A program made the position numbers and the translations under genes. From positions 1 to 7,731 of the forward strand of contig JABDQS010000263.1 in NCBI GenBank assembly GCA_013042125.1: 7,731 nucleotides of DNA, read 5' to 3'. Origin of the DNA: Eudoraea sp. (GTDB taxonomy: Bacteria > Bacteroidota > Bacteroidia > Flavobacteriales > Flavobacteriaceae). Shown one piece after another: positions 1 through 7,319 of this stretch. The notes under the pieces are model-generated. The model searched no databases. It was given only the letters and a program-made list of their open reading frames with translations, and had not been told where the DNA came from. The first letter of the stretch is position 1, and each line of letters begins with the position of its first letter.

Positions 1-706
1 GGTATATCTCTTACAACACCTGTCTAAACAGCAAAAGGCCCGTTTTATCTTTAGTTCTTCCTGTACCGTTTATGGACAGGCAGACGAAATGCCCATCACT
101 GAGAATGCCCCGGTGAAACCAGCAGAATCTCCTTACGGGAATACGAAACAGATTGGGGAAGAGATCATCCGGGACACCTGTAAAATAACACCAGATTTAC
201 TTGCTATCTCACTTCGGTATTTTAATCCAATGGGGGCTCATCCGAGTGCGGAGATCGGAGAGTTGCCAATCGGGGTACCTCAAAATCTCGTACCCTTTAT
301 AACACAGACGGGGATCGGTTTGCGGGAACAACTCTCGGTTTTCGGAGATGATTACCCCACTGAAGATGGTACCTGTATAAGGGATTATATACATGTAGTT
401 GATCTGGCAAAAGCCCATGTTGTAGCGTTGAAACGTCTTTTAGAAGGGAAGAATAAGAAGAATTATGAGGTATTTAATGTTGGAACAGGCACAGGAAGTA
501 GTGTGCTGGAAGTGATCCATAGCTTTGAAAGGGTTTCCGGGAAAAAATTAAATTATCAAATAGTTGGGAGAAGACAAGGCGATATTGTAAAAGCCTATGC
601 TGATACTTCCAGGGCTAATTCTACCCTCGGCTGGAAGGCCAAATCTACTTTGGATGAGGCCATGTTATCTGCCTGGCAGTGGGAACAAAAAATAAGGAAG
701 AACTAA
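1..706 (+). CDS. galE: UDP-glucose 4-epimerase, 5'-truncated by window edge
   Basis: Cytosolic NAD-dependent enzyme that interconverts UDP-glucose and UDP-galactose (Leloir pathway, precursors for surface polysaccharide). The frame is open from base 2, giving 234 visible residues. Family members have about 340, so roughly 105 N-terminal residues, including the NAD-binding GxxGxxG, lie outside the window. Visible family features are SSSCTVYG (visible residues 18-25, holding the catalytic Ser/Thr region), the YxxxK pair in SPYGNTK (Tyr45, Lys49), RYFNPMGAHP, the sugar-nucleotide region GVPQNLVPF, and FGDDYPTEDGTCIRDYIHV, which closely matches E. coli GalE. The C-terminus (GWKAKSTLDEA) is intact. 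The ATG at 89 is internal, because it lies after the SSSCTVYG motif, and should not be taken as the start. It is followed 53 bp later by a same-strand gene. Related epimerases of the extended SDR family are the alternative, but the motif match to GalE is strong. Confidence 0.95.
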   Translation, partial: VYLLQHLSKQQKARFIFSSSCTVYGQADEMPITENAPVKPAESPYGNTKQIGEEIIRDTCKITPDLLAISLRYFNPMGAHPSAEIGELPIGVPQNLVPFITQTGIGLREQLSVFGDDYPTEDGTCIRDYIHVVDLAKAHVVALKRLLEGKNKKNYEVFNVGTGTGSSVLEVIHSFERVSGKKLNYQIVGRRQGDIVKAYADTSRANSTLGWKAKSTLDEAMLSAWQWEQKIRKN

Positions 707-759
707 ATTTACTTTCTTCTTCGAATGATCCGGTTGATGGCTGAGATCGTATGTAAGAT

Positions 760-1131
760 ATGCCGAAAGAATACAAAACCAGCCTGGAGTTACTGCAGTA
801 CGCAACTTCTATCGCTTTATATGAAAAACTGATAATTCAATTGAAGAAAGATTTCACGCTGGCGAATATTTCTTTAGACCTCCCTGAAGAGGTTTCTCCC
901 TCGGAATTAAAAAACATCCTTAAAGAAAAGATCTATGTCTTGCTAATGGAGCGCTTTCCGGAATATCTGAACTTATTATATATAATTGATGTGCCGGAGA
1001 AAGCATTTTCTTCCATAATAAGTACGAATGTGGTGGAAGTTGCTGAAGGGGTTTGTTTTCTGGTTCTAAAGCGAGAATGGCAGAAGGTATGGCTGAAACA
1101 GTCTTACAGTACCGGGAATAAAAAAGACTAA
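760..1131 (+). CDS. Conserved-looking hypothetical protein, 123 aa
   Basis: I do not recognise this family and assign no function. The ATG at 760 is the earliest possible start because an in-frame TAA lies at 754-756. No clear Shine-Dalgarno precedes it, as is usual in Bacteroidota. The product has no signal peptide and no membrane segment, so it is probably cytosolic. The sequence looks mostly helical: an N-terminal part rich in Leu, Lys and Glu (residues 1-75, for example LKNILKEKIYVLLMERFPEYL), then a shorter part with beta-like hydrophobic stretches (NVVEVAEGVCFLVLKREW, about 90-107) and a polar tail ending in NKKD. It lies 53 bp after galE on the same strand and could be co-transcribed with it. 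A weak promoter-like TAAATTTA overlaps the galE stop (704-711). Its stop overlaps the stop of the opposing gene by 4 bp. The coding call rests on frame length, protein-like composition and fit between its neighbours. Confidence 0.75.
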   Translation: MPKEYKTSLELLQYATSIALYEKLIIQLKKDFTLANISLDLPEEVSPSELKNILKEKIYVLLMERFPEYLNLLYIIDVPEKAFSSIISTNVVEVAEGVCFLVLKREWQKVWLKQSYSTGNKKD

Positions 1132-1661
1132 AAAAAGACCCGGATAAAAGGCATCCAGGGATCTGCGTAAATACTTTTACCTTCATCGTACAATACATCA
1201 TAGCGAATCCCGAAAGTGACGGGTCCACTAGTATATCCAACCCCCAAAAACAGTACCGGAAGCCAATAGTTATCTTGCAGATCAGGGAAATCATTTCCAT
1301 AACTTCTAAGTACGCGCAACTGCTCAAATTCGGAAGAGAATTGAAGGGAACGAATGGGGTTGTAATACGCCAAAACCCCTGCGCCATATGCAGTAAATCT
1401 GCTATCACCAAATTTGGCGTAGTTAAAGCTCAAATTACTTCCCAGCGCAAATTGGTCATTGAATTGATAAATGGCACTGGGAGAGGCAACAATATTTACC
1501 ACATTATTACCGAATCCTATTCCAAAGGATCCACCAAATCTCACCTGGCTCCAAAAAGGATTTTGAGACCCGTATCCCTGAGAAAAACAGCTCATAAAAG
1601 CGCTCCCCATAAAGCTTAGAAAAAGCAGAAAATGTCTTTTGTTAGAAAGATGTAACTTCAT
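1128..1661 (-). CDS. Small secreted beta-barrel-like outer membrane protein
   Basis: The 177-aa product starts with a signal peptide: basic MKLHLSNKRH, a hydrophobic core LLFLSFMGSAFM, then SCFSQ, with probable cleavage after FSQ. The Cys lies in FMSC, a poor lipobox, so lipoprotein processing is unlikely. The mature part is rich in Gly, Tyr, Phe and Asn with alternating hydrophobic residues (VRFGGSFGIGFGNN, SPSAIYQFNDQFALGSNLSFNY, FTAYGAGVLAYY, VLFLGVGYTSGPVTFGIRYDVLY) and ends in IRVFF, an aromatic end typical of outer-membrane barrels. About eight short strands are plausible. A porin-like or OmpX/OmpW-like structural role in the outer membrane is inferred; the substrate is unknown. From memory, similar flavobacterial proteins are labelled 'alpha-ketoglutarate decarboxylase' in databases. 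Nothing in this sequence supports that enzyme activity. The gene is divergent from sucA, with 98 bp between the start codons, and convergent with the 123-aa gene. Confidence 0.85.
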   Translation of the reverse strand: MKLHLSNKRHFLLFLSFMGSAFMSCFSQGYGSQNPFWSQVRFGGSFGIGFGNNVVNIVASPSAIYQFNDQFALGSNLSFNYAKFGDSRFTAYGAGVLAYYNPIRSLQFSSEFEQLRVLRSYGNDFPDLQDNYWLPVLFLGVGYTSGPVTFGIRYDVLYDEGKSIYADPWMPFIRVFF

Positions 1662-1718
1662 TGATGAAAATTAGGAAATAATAGAACGCAAGATCATCCT
1701 ATAAAGTATTAAATATTG

Positions 1719-1726
1719 TATTTTTG
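1719..1726 (+). promoter_or_regulatory. Probable promoter -7 element of sucA cluster (TATTTTTG)
   Basis: TATTTTTG is an exact match to the Bacteroidota -7 consensus TAnnTTTG. It ends 33 bp before the sucA ATG at 1760, so transcription would start around 1731-1735 with a 5' leader of about 25-30 nt. No TTG is visible at the usual -33 spacing, so the -33 half is weak or absent. The element lies in an AT-rich 98-bp intergenic stretch (1662-1759) shared with the divergent barrel gene, for which no matching reverse-strand element was found. Confidence 0.55.
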
Positions 1727-1759
1727 ATTTATTTCAAAAAAGAAATAGCACTCTCATCC

Positions 1760-4564
1760 ATGGATAAATATTCCTTTTTAAACGCCGCCCATACCTCCTT
1801 TTTTGCTGAAATGTATGAAAAATATCTTTCGCATCCGGATAGTGTAGAACCTAGCTGGCGAGCCTTTTTTCAGGGCTTCGATTTTGGTATGGAAAGCGCA
1901 TTGGATGAGGTAGGGATAGACACCCATTCCGGGACAGTGACCATGTCTAACGGACAACAAGTTGAAATACCTGAAACACTGCACAAGGAATTTCAGGTAG
2001 TTCGGCTCATAGATGGCTACCGAAGCAGGGGGCATTTATTTACTGCGACCAATCCGGTTAGAGCTAGACGTAAATACGCTCCTACGCTCGATATTGAAAA
2101 TTTTGGATTATCTGAAGCCGATCTGGATACCGTATTTAATGCCGGGGAGATCATTGGAGTAGGGCCTAACACGCTTAGAGAGATCATCCACAATCTTCAA
2201 AGGATCTATTGTGCTGCCATTGGGGTAGAGTATATGTATATCCGAAGTCCTGAACGCGTAGAGTGGATACAGAACTGGTTGAACAGGAATGACAACCATC
2301 CTGATTTTGGGCCAGATAAGAAAAAATATATACTTAGGAAGCTTAATCAAGCGGTTTCATTCGAAAGTTTCCTGCATACAAAGTACGTTGGTCAAAAAAG
2401 ATTTTCACTGGAGGGTAATGAATCCCTTATTCCGGCTGTTGACGCCATCGTTGAAAAAGCTTCTTCCTTAGGGGTAAAACAATTTGTAATGGGTATGGCC
2501 CACAGGGGAAGGCTCAATGTACTTACCAATGTTTTTGGAAAGGCAGCTAAAGATATTTTTAGTGAATTTGATGGGAAGGACTATGAGCAGGAGGTCTTTG
2601 ATGGAGATGTAAAATACCATTTGGGATGGACCTCTGAACGCACTGCAGACAATGGGAACAAGATAAGTATGAATATTGCACCCAACCCTTCGCATCTGGA
2701 AACGGTGGGGGCCGTGGTAGAAGGTATTACGAGAGCAAAACAAGATGTACATTTTCCGGATGATTATTCCAAGGTTTTACCAATAGTTGTGCATGGTGAC
2801 GCCGCAATTGCCGGACAGGGCATTGCCTATGAATTAGTGCAGATGGCCAATCTGGACGGCTATAAGACCAACGGTACTATTCATATGGTTGTAAATAATC
2901 AAATTGGATTTACCACGAATTATCTGGATGGCCGATCCTCAACATATTGTACCGATGTGGCCAAAGTAACCTTGTGTCCGGTATTGCATATTAATGCAGA
3001 TGACGTGGAAGCAGTGGTGCATGCCTCTCTTTTCGCATTGGAGTATAGAATGCGATATAAATGCGATGTATTCCTCGACCTGTTGGGGTATAGAAAATAT
3101 GGACATAATGAGGGGGATGAACCCAGATTTACACAGCCAAAATTATACAAGGCCATAGCCAAGCACAAAAATCCGAGGGACATATATGCGGAAAAATTAG
3201 TGGCGGAAGGGGTTATTGACAATACCTACGTAAAACAACTGGAGGAAGAATATAAGTCGAGCCTGGAAGAAGAATTGGAAGATTCCAGAAAGGAAGATAA
3301 AACTGTGATCACTCCTTTTATGGCAGATGAATGGAAGGGATTCGTGAATGTACGCGAATGGGAAATGATGGACGAGGTAGACACCAGTTATGACCGGAAA
3401 AAATTAGATCAGATCGCTGAGACCATTACCACTTTGCCAAAGGACAAAAAATTCCTGAGAAAGGTGGAAAAGTTGGTAGGGGATCGCAGAAAAATGTATT
3501 TCGAAAACAATAAGTTAGACTGGGCCATGGGTGAATTACTGGCCTACGGATCCTTGCTGGAAGAGGGCTTTGGTGTTCGGATGAGTGGTCAGGATGTTGA
3601 GCGGGGCACTTTTTCCCACCGGCACGCCGTAATGAAAGTGGAAGAAAGTGAAGAAGAGGTAATGCTGTTGAATCATATTTCGAAGAAACAGGGAAGGTTC
3701 CAAATTTATAATTCATTGCTCTCAGAGTATGGCGTCCTTGGCTTTGATTATGGCTATGCCATGGCAAGTCCAAAAACACTGACTATCTGGGAAGCTCAGT
3801 TTGGCGATTTCAGCAATGGTGCACAGATAATGATAGACCAATATATTTCTGCTGCGGAGGATAAATGGAAGTTACAGAATGGGTTGGTGATGCTTTTACC
3901 GCACGGATATGAGGGCCAGGGAGCGGAACACTCTTCAGCCAGAATGGAACGCTACCCGCAATTGTGCGCCAGAGATAATATGTACGTGGCAGATGTATCT
4001 ACACCTGCGAATATGTTTCACTTGTTGCGAAGACAATTGAAGAGTAATTTCAGAAAACCGTTGATCGTATTTACACCTAAAAGTTTACTTCGTCATCCGA
4101 GAGCTGTTTCAACAGTTGAGGAAATGGTAAATGGGAGGTTTGAGGAGGTCATTGATGATAAGGAAGCCAAGGTAGATAAAATAAAAAGTTTGGTTTTCTG
4201 TACAGGTAAATTCTATTATGACCTCTTGGCCAGAAGGGAAGACTTAAACAGAACAGATGTGGCTCTGGTACGTTTGGAGCAGTTGTTCCCGCTGCCTTCT
4301 GAAAAGATGAATAAGATCATTAAGAAATACAAGAACGCCGACGATCTGGTTTGGGCACAAGAAGAACCAAGAAACATGGGTGCATGGTCTCATTTGATGA
4401 TGCATTTCAAGGAAGTTCAAAAATTCCGTGTGGCCTCCAGACGAATTTATGCTTCTCCGGCAGCCGGTAGCTCCGTGCGTTCTAAAATGAGACACGAACA
4501 AGTCATTGATTATGTTTTTGATAAGGCCAAAGATAATATGACCAGGCCAGCAGTTAAAAAATGA
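1760..4564 (+). CDS. sucA: 2-oxoglutarate dehydrogenase E1 component
   Basis: Thiamine-diphosphate enzyme of the TCA cycle that decarboxylates 2-oxoglutarate and transfers the succinyl group to the lipoyl arm of E2. It acts in the cytosol as part of the OGDH complex. The product is 934 aa, against 933 in E. coli. It has the N-terminal E1 segment (LNAAHTSFFAEMYEKYL, EPSWRAFFQGFDFG), the dehydrogenase domain with AHRGRLN (His248) and KYHLG (His287), matching the essential E. coli His260 and His298, and the ThDP/Mg site GDAAIAGQG (Asp347) with NNQIGFTT (Asn380). HNEGDEPRFTQP (from 449) follows. The pyrimidine-binding domain has GTFSHRHAV (616-624) and PHGYEGQGAEHSSAR (714-728), and the C-terminal domain has RLEQLFPLP and QEEPRNMGAW. 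ATG 1760 (MDKYSFLNAAH) is chosen over the in-frame TTG at 1724, because 1724 falls inside the promoter element. It lacks the extra acyltransferase domain of actinobacterial KGD. It leads the sucA-M23-sucB cluster. Confidence 0.98.
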   Translation: MDKYSFLNAAHTSFFAEMYEKYLSHPDSVEPSWRAFFQGFDFGMESALDEVGIDTHSGTVTMSNGQQVEIPETLHKEFQVVRLIDGYRSRGHLFTATNPVRARRKYAPTLDIENFGLSEADLDTVFNAGEIIGVGPNTLREIIHNLQRIYCAAIGVEYMYIRSPERVEWIQNWLNRNDNHPDFGPDKKKYILRKLNQAVSFESFLHTKYVGQKRFSLEGNESLIPAVDAIVEKASSLGVKQFVMGMAHRGRLNVLTNVFGKAAKDIFSEFDGKDYEQEVFDGDVKYHLGWTSERTADNGNKISMNIAPNPSHLETVGAVVEGITRAKQDVHFPDDYSKVLPIVVHGDAAIAGQGIAYELVQMANLDGYKTNGTIHMVVNNQIGFTTNYLDGRSSTYCTDVAKVTLCPVLHINADDVEAVVHASLFALEYRMRYKCDVFLDLLGYRKYGHNEGDEPRFTQPKLYKAIAKHKNPRDIYAEKLVAEGVIDNTYVKQLEEEYKSSLEEELEDSRKEDKTVITPFMADEWKGFVNVREWEMMDEVDTSYDRKKLDQIAETITTLPKDKKFLRKVEKLVGDRRKMYFENNKLDWAMGELLAYGSLLEEGFGVRMSGQDVERGTFSHRHAVMKVEESEEEVMLLNHISKKQGRFQIYNSLLSEYGVLGFDYGYAMASPKTLTIWEAQFGDFSNGAQIMIDQYISAAEDKWKLQNGLVMLLPHGYEGQGAEHSSARMERYPQLCARDNMYVADVSTPANMFHLLRRQLKSNFRKPLIVFTPKSLLRHPRAVSTVEEMVNGRFEEVIDDKEAKVDKIKSLVFCTGKFYYDLLARREDLNRTDVALVRLEQLFPLPSEKMNKIIKKYKNADDLVWAQEEPRNMGAWSHLMMHFKEVQKFRVASRRIYASPAAGSSVRSKMRHEQVIDYVFDKAKDNMTRPAVKK

Positions 4565-4573
4565 TCTGAACCA

Positions 4574-5041
4574 ATGAAAAAATCTTTTTTACTGCTTTTA
4601 ATGTCGTGTGGCCTGACTTTTTCTCAGGATGAATTGCCGCAGTATGCCAACGCCGTAACACAGTTTGCCTCCCTGTATAATGCACAGGACTATCAGGGGA
4701 TCTATGAGTTGTATGATGTAAATATGAAAAAGGCCCTTACCCCCGAGGAGAACAGGCAATTTTTTACGGAAAACGTAAATCGGATCATGGGGAGTATACA
4801 AGAATGGGAATTCGTAGGATATCAGCGAGGGGCCCATGTGTACCGAACTTTATTTGACCGGGCGCTTTCTAATTTGATGATCTCACTAAGTGTTCAGAAC
4901 AGTAAGATAAATGGTTTTTATATTTCCCCGCCAAAGCCTTTAGGGATCCCGATCCTTGAAAGAAATAGTACAAGAATGATCATTCCTTTTGAGGAAGAGG
5001 TTTTCGTATATTGGGGAGGGACCACCTTGGCGCAGAACTAA
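4574..5041 (+). CDS. N-terminal fragment of split M23 peptidase
   Basis: If TAA at 5039-5041 is real and read as stop, this is the only part made from the native start: 155 aa with an intact signal peptide (MKKSFLLLLMSCGLTFSQ, probable cleavage after FSQ) and the DUF3887-like domain, ending ...YWGGTTLAQN. It has no HLH motif, so it cannot be a working peptidase. A secreted, catalytically dead domain is conceivable but speculative. The start lies 9 bp after the sucA stop, so translational coupling is likely. Confidence 0.6.
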   Translation: MKKSFLLLLMSCGLTFSQDELPQYANAVTQFASLYNAQDYQGIYELYDVNMKKALTPEENRQFFTENVNRIMGSIQEWEFVGYQRGAHVYRTLFDRALSNLMISLSVQNSKINGFYISPPKPLGIPILERNSTRMIIPFEEEVFVYWGGTTLAQN

Positions 5042-5083
5042 CATTTAGCTGAGATCTCACAACAGTATGCATATGATCTTTTG

Positions 5084-5539
5084 ATGGTACAGGATGGCAG
5101 TTCATTTGCAGGTGATCCCCTGGTTAATGAGAATTATTTTGTATTTGGTAAGGAGATCATAGCCCCATGTGATGCAAGGGTAGTAATGGTCATCGATGGT
5201 GTTCCGGATAATATTCCGGGGGAAACGAATCCCGTGCAGCTAACAGGAAATACCATTGTATTGCAAACAGATCTGGACGAATATGTACTTTTCGCTCACT
5301 TAATGGAAGGCTCTATTCAGGTTGAAGAAGGGCAGGAAGTGCGCCAGGGTGATGTGATAGCCCTATGCGGAAACTCCGGAAATACAACGGAGCCACATTT
5401 ACATCTTAGTTTGCAGAATACAGTTAATATGGAAGAAGCCACAGGTGCCAAACTTTTTTTTGATCAGATAAGGGTCAATGGAGAAATAAAAACCGATTAT
5501 CTTCCTGTAAAAGAAGAATTTATCAGAAATTTGGAGTAA
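5084..5539 (+). CDS. C-terminal M23 domain fragment of split peptidase
   Basis: This is the remainder of the M23 domain, in the same frame as the upstream fragment. A restart could use ATG 5084 or the adjacent TTG 5081, but neither has a Shine-Dalgarno sequence, and both fall inside the conserved domain, after the first metal-site region (His and Asp at 5042 and 5075). A product begun here would lack a signal peptide and part of the active site, so independent function is unlikely. The open frame actually resumes at 5042 directly after the stop. The stretch 5042-5536 has no further stop in 165 codons, which fits a recent interruption. Confidence 0.4.
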   Translation: MVQDGSSFAGDPLVNENYFVFGKEIIAPCDARVVMVIDGVPDNIPGETNPVQLTGNTIVLQTDLDEYVLFAHLMEGSIQVEEGQEVRQGDVIALCGNSGNTTEPHLHLSLQNTVNMEEATGAKLFFDQIRVNGEIKTDYLPVKEEFIRNLE

Positions 5540-5565
5540 CCAATTCATTACAAAAAGTAGAACCC

Positions 5566-6804
5566 ATGATATTAGAAATGAAAGTTCCCTCCCCGGGAGA
5601 ATCCATAACCGAAGTAGAGATCGCGGAATGGTTGGTAGAGGATGGAGATTATGTGGAAAAGGATCAGGCCATAGCCGAAGTAGATTCGGACAAGGCTACC
5701 CTGGAATTACCAGCGGAAGAAAGTGGTATCATTACCCTTAAAGCCGAAGCAGGTGATGCCGTTGGGGTAGGGGAAGTGGTTTGTTTAATAGATACAAGTG
5801 CATCAAAACCAGAAGGGGCCAAAGAAACAAAAACCACCTCGGAAAAAGCAACTGCTCCAAAAGCGTCTTCTGAAGAGAAGGCAGCTCCGGCAAAGGACAC
5901 AAAACCCAAGGAAACCGCAAAGACCTATGCCAGTGGCACTCCTTCTCCTGCCGCGCGTAAGATCCTTGATGAAAAAGAGATCGCTGCTTCATCAGTGCAA
6001 GGCACCGGAAAAGACGGGCGTATTACTAAGGAAGATGCCATGAACGCCGTCCCATCTATGGGTACACCTACGGGGGGTAAAAGGGGTGAAACAAGGACCA
6101 AACTATCTATGTTGCGTCGTAAAGTAGCCGAACGCTTGGTTTCTGCCAAGAATGAAACGGCCATGCTTACCACTTTTAATGAAATAGACATGTCCGCTAT
6201 TTTTGAATTGAGGAGCAAATACAAAGAACCATTTAAGGAAAAGCATGATGTAAGTCTTGGTTTTATGTCATTCTTTACCAAGGCAGTGATCCGCTCACTG
6301 CAGTTATTTCCATCCGTTAATTCAATGATCGATGGGAAAGATATGATCTCCTATGATTTCTGTGACATCAGTATCGCTGTTTCTGGCCCCAAAGGTCTTA
6401 TGGTACCTATTATTAGAAATGCAGAGAACCTAACCTTTCGTGGAATAGAGTCTGAAGTGAAACGTTTGGCGATCAGAGCAAGGGACGGACAGATAACAGT
6501 TGATGAAATGACGGGTGGTACTTTTACTATTTCCAATGGGGGTGTTTTTGGATCTATGTTATCTACCCCGATCATTAATCCGCCGCAAAGTGGGATTTTA
6601 GGGATGCATAATATTGTTGAAAGGCCAATTGTAAAAGATGGTGCAGTGGCAATAGCACCTATTATGTATGTAGCGCTGTCTTATGATCACAGGATCATTG
6701 ATGGAAAAGAGTCTGTTGGCTTCCTGGTAGCAATAAAAGAGGCTCTTGAAAACCCGGTTGAACACTTAATGGACGGCAATATTGAGAAGGCCCTGGAAAT
6801 GTAG
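5566..6804 (+). CDS. sucB: Dihydrolipoyllysine-residue succinyltransferase, E2 of OGDH
   Basis: Core-forming E2 of the 2-oxoglutarate dehydrogenase complex. It accepts the succinyl group from E1 on its lipoyl arm and passes it to CoA, giving succinyl-CoA in the cytosol. The 412-aa product contains one lipoyl domain (1-77, with the lipoylated Lys43 in [12 protein letters not shown]), an Ala/Lys/Glu/Thr-rich flexible linker (about 78-122), a peripheral subunit-binding domain (about 124-161: [15 protein letters not shown] then [13 protein letters not shown]), and the catalytic domain (about 177-412) with [34 protein letters not shown] and the active-site SYDHRIIDG (His375, Asp379, the same numbering as E. 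coli SucB). The succinyl-specific family is favoured over acetyl or branched-chain E2 by the single lipoyl domain, the length and the neighbouring sucA. ATG 5566 gives the standard [13 protein letters not shown] start. It lies 26 bp after the M23 gene. Confidence 0.97.
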   Translation: MILEMKVPSPGESITEVEIAEWLVEDGDYVEKDQAIAEVDSDKATLELPAEESGIITLKAEAGDAVGVGEVVCLIDTSASKPEGAKETKTTSEKATAPKASSEEKAAPAKDTKPKETAKTYASGTPSPAARKILDEKEIAASSVQGTGKDGRITKEDAMNAVPSMGTPTGGKRGETRTKLSMLRRKVAERLVSAKNETAMLTTFNEIDMSAIFELRSKYKEPFKEKHDVSLGFMSFFTKAVIRSLQLFPSVNSMIDGKDMISYDFCDISIAVSGPKGLMVPIIRNAENLTFRGIESEVKRLAIRARDGQITVDEMTGGTFTISNGGVFGSMLSTPIINPPQSGILGMHNIVERPIVKDGAVAIAPIMYVALSYDHRIIDGKESVGFLVAIKEALENPVEHLMDGNIEKALEM

Positions 6805-6845
6805 TTTATCGCAAAATGTAAGAAGCACGGAATAAAAAGTTAGGA

Positions 6846-7292
6846 TTATTTCTTTTTTTTGAGATAGAGAGTACTGGTCTTATAATCTATGATGGCCTTG
6901 CCCTTTTGTAAAACATCAGCGCCAATGATCCCATCTACCGGAAGTGCATCGTGAGCGGCAAGGGCTTCATTGATATGAGAAAGATCAAAGAGAATGATCT
7001 TTAATTTTTTTTGCTTCCAGTCACCTATTTTCAGGGCATTCTTAGTAGATAGTTGAGTCTCCATATTGGTGGCACCTGCCCCCGCAGCCTTTACTTCAGA
7101 TTCCTTAGAAACGAGATGGAAATCTGTGGTCTTATCGAGACCCACACAAGAATTGGAAGCACCTGTGTCCAGGATAAAACGGCCATCCACTCCATTAATT
7201 CTGGCATTCACTTCCAGGTGATGGGTAGCTGTAAGTGTCAAGGGTATAGCGATGTACTTTTTCTTTCTCAGATACTTTTTTAATGCCGCCAT
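6846..7292 (-). CDS. Retropepsin-like aspartic protease, single domain
   Basis: The 148-aa product has the retropepsin hallmark: FILDTGASNSCV with catalytic Asp42 (DTG 42-44), a flap-like Gly/Ala stretch (AAGAGATNMETQ, 69-80) and the second hydrophobic-Gly motif DGIIGADVL (120-128). Retropepsins carry one DTG per chain and act as homodimers, so this protein would be expected to dimerise. There is no signal peptide and no membrane segment; the N-terminus is basic (MAALKKYLRKKKY), so it is probably cytosolic. The natural substrate is unknown. ATG 7292 is preferred over the upstream in-frame ATG at 7358, which would add 22 unconvincing Cys-rich residues and overlap the divergent tatD start at 7332. 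The C-terminus ends in a Lys run (LYLKKKK). It is convergent with sucB, with only 41 bp between stops and no evident hairpin terminator. Confidence 0.88.
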   Translation of the reverse strand: MAALKKYLRKKKYIAIPLTLTATHHLEVNARINGVDGRFILDTGASNSCVGLDKTTDFHLVSKESEVKAAGAGATNMETQLSTKNALKIGDWKQKKLKIILFDLSHINEALAAHDALPVDGIIGADVLQKGKAIIDYKTSTLYLKKKK

Positions 7293-7319
7293 CAAACTGA
7301 ATTTTGATAAAGATAATCC

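Larger units (their letters stand above)
4574..5539 (+). pseudogene. Secreted M23 peptidase gene split by an in-frame TAA
   Basis: The whole gene is one reading frame of 322 codons broken only by TAA at 5039-5041; no base is gained or lost. Restored, the product would be 321 aa: a signal peptide (about 1-18, ending TFSQ), an N-terminal domain (about 20-115) resembling the small alpha+beta DUF3887/NTF2-like type (tentative), a linker, and a C-terminal M23 metallopeptidase domain (about 130-310). M23 features visible are VYWGG before the stop, then HLAEISQQYAYD (His157, Asp168), [18 protein letters not shown] (His242) and [15 protein letters not shown] (His275, His277). The HLH pair and His242 match the zinc ligand and catalytic histidines of LytM-type enzymes. 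The expected role is cutting peptidoglycan cross-links in the periplasm. The stop replaces a residue that, from memory, is Tyr in related proteins (NYH), one base change from TAC or TAT. The gene lies 9 bp after sucA and 26 bp before sucB, probably in one transcript. Confidence 0.8.

Noticed and set aside
920..1411. 163-residue open frame on the minus strand across the 123-aa gene and the barrel gene
   Set aside because: It covers two well-supported genes in another frame, has no recognisable domain, and looks like a chance open frame.
5039..5041. Alternative genetic code reading TAA as Tyr
   Set aside because: TAA ends other genes in the window normally (galE, the 123-aa gene, the retropepsin gene, and the M23 gene itself at 5537-5539), so a reassigned code is not supported.
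4574..5539. Frameshift between the two halves of the M23 gene
   Set aside because: Positions 4574 and 5042 onward are in the same frame, and the codons are continuous except for TAA. It is a nonsense codon, not an indel.
5664..6281. Several open frames on both strands inside sucB
   Set aside because: They arise from the biased Ala/Lys/Glu linker codons of sucB and its flanks. None has a domain, and all lie within a certain gene.
6805..6860. Rho-independent terminator between sucB and the retropepsin gene
   Set aside because: The T-run at 6853-6860 codes for the retropepsin Lys tail. Only a weak AT-only inverted repeat (AATAA/TTATT) precedes it, with no GC-rich stem.
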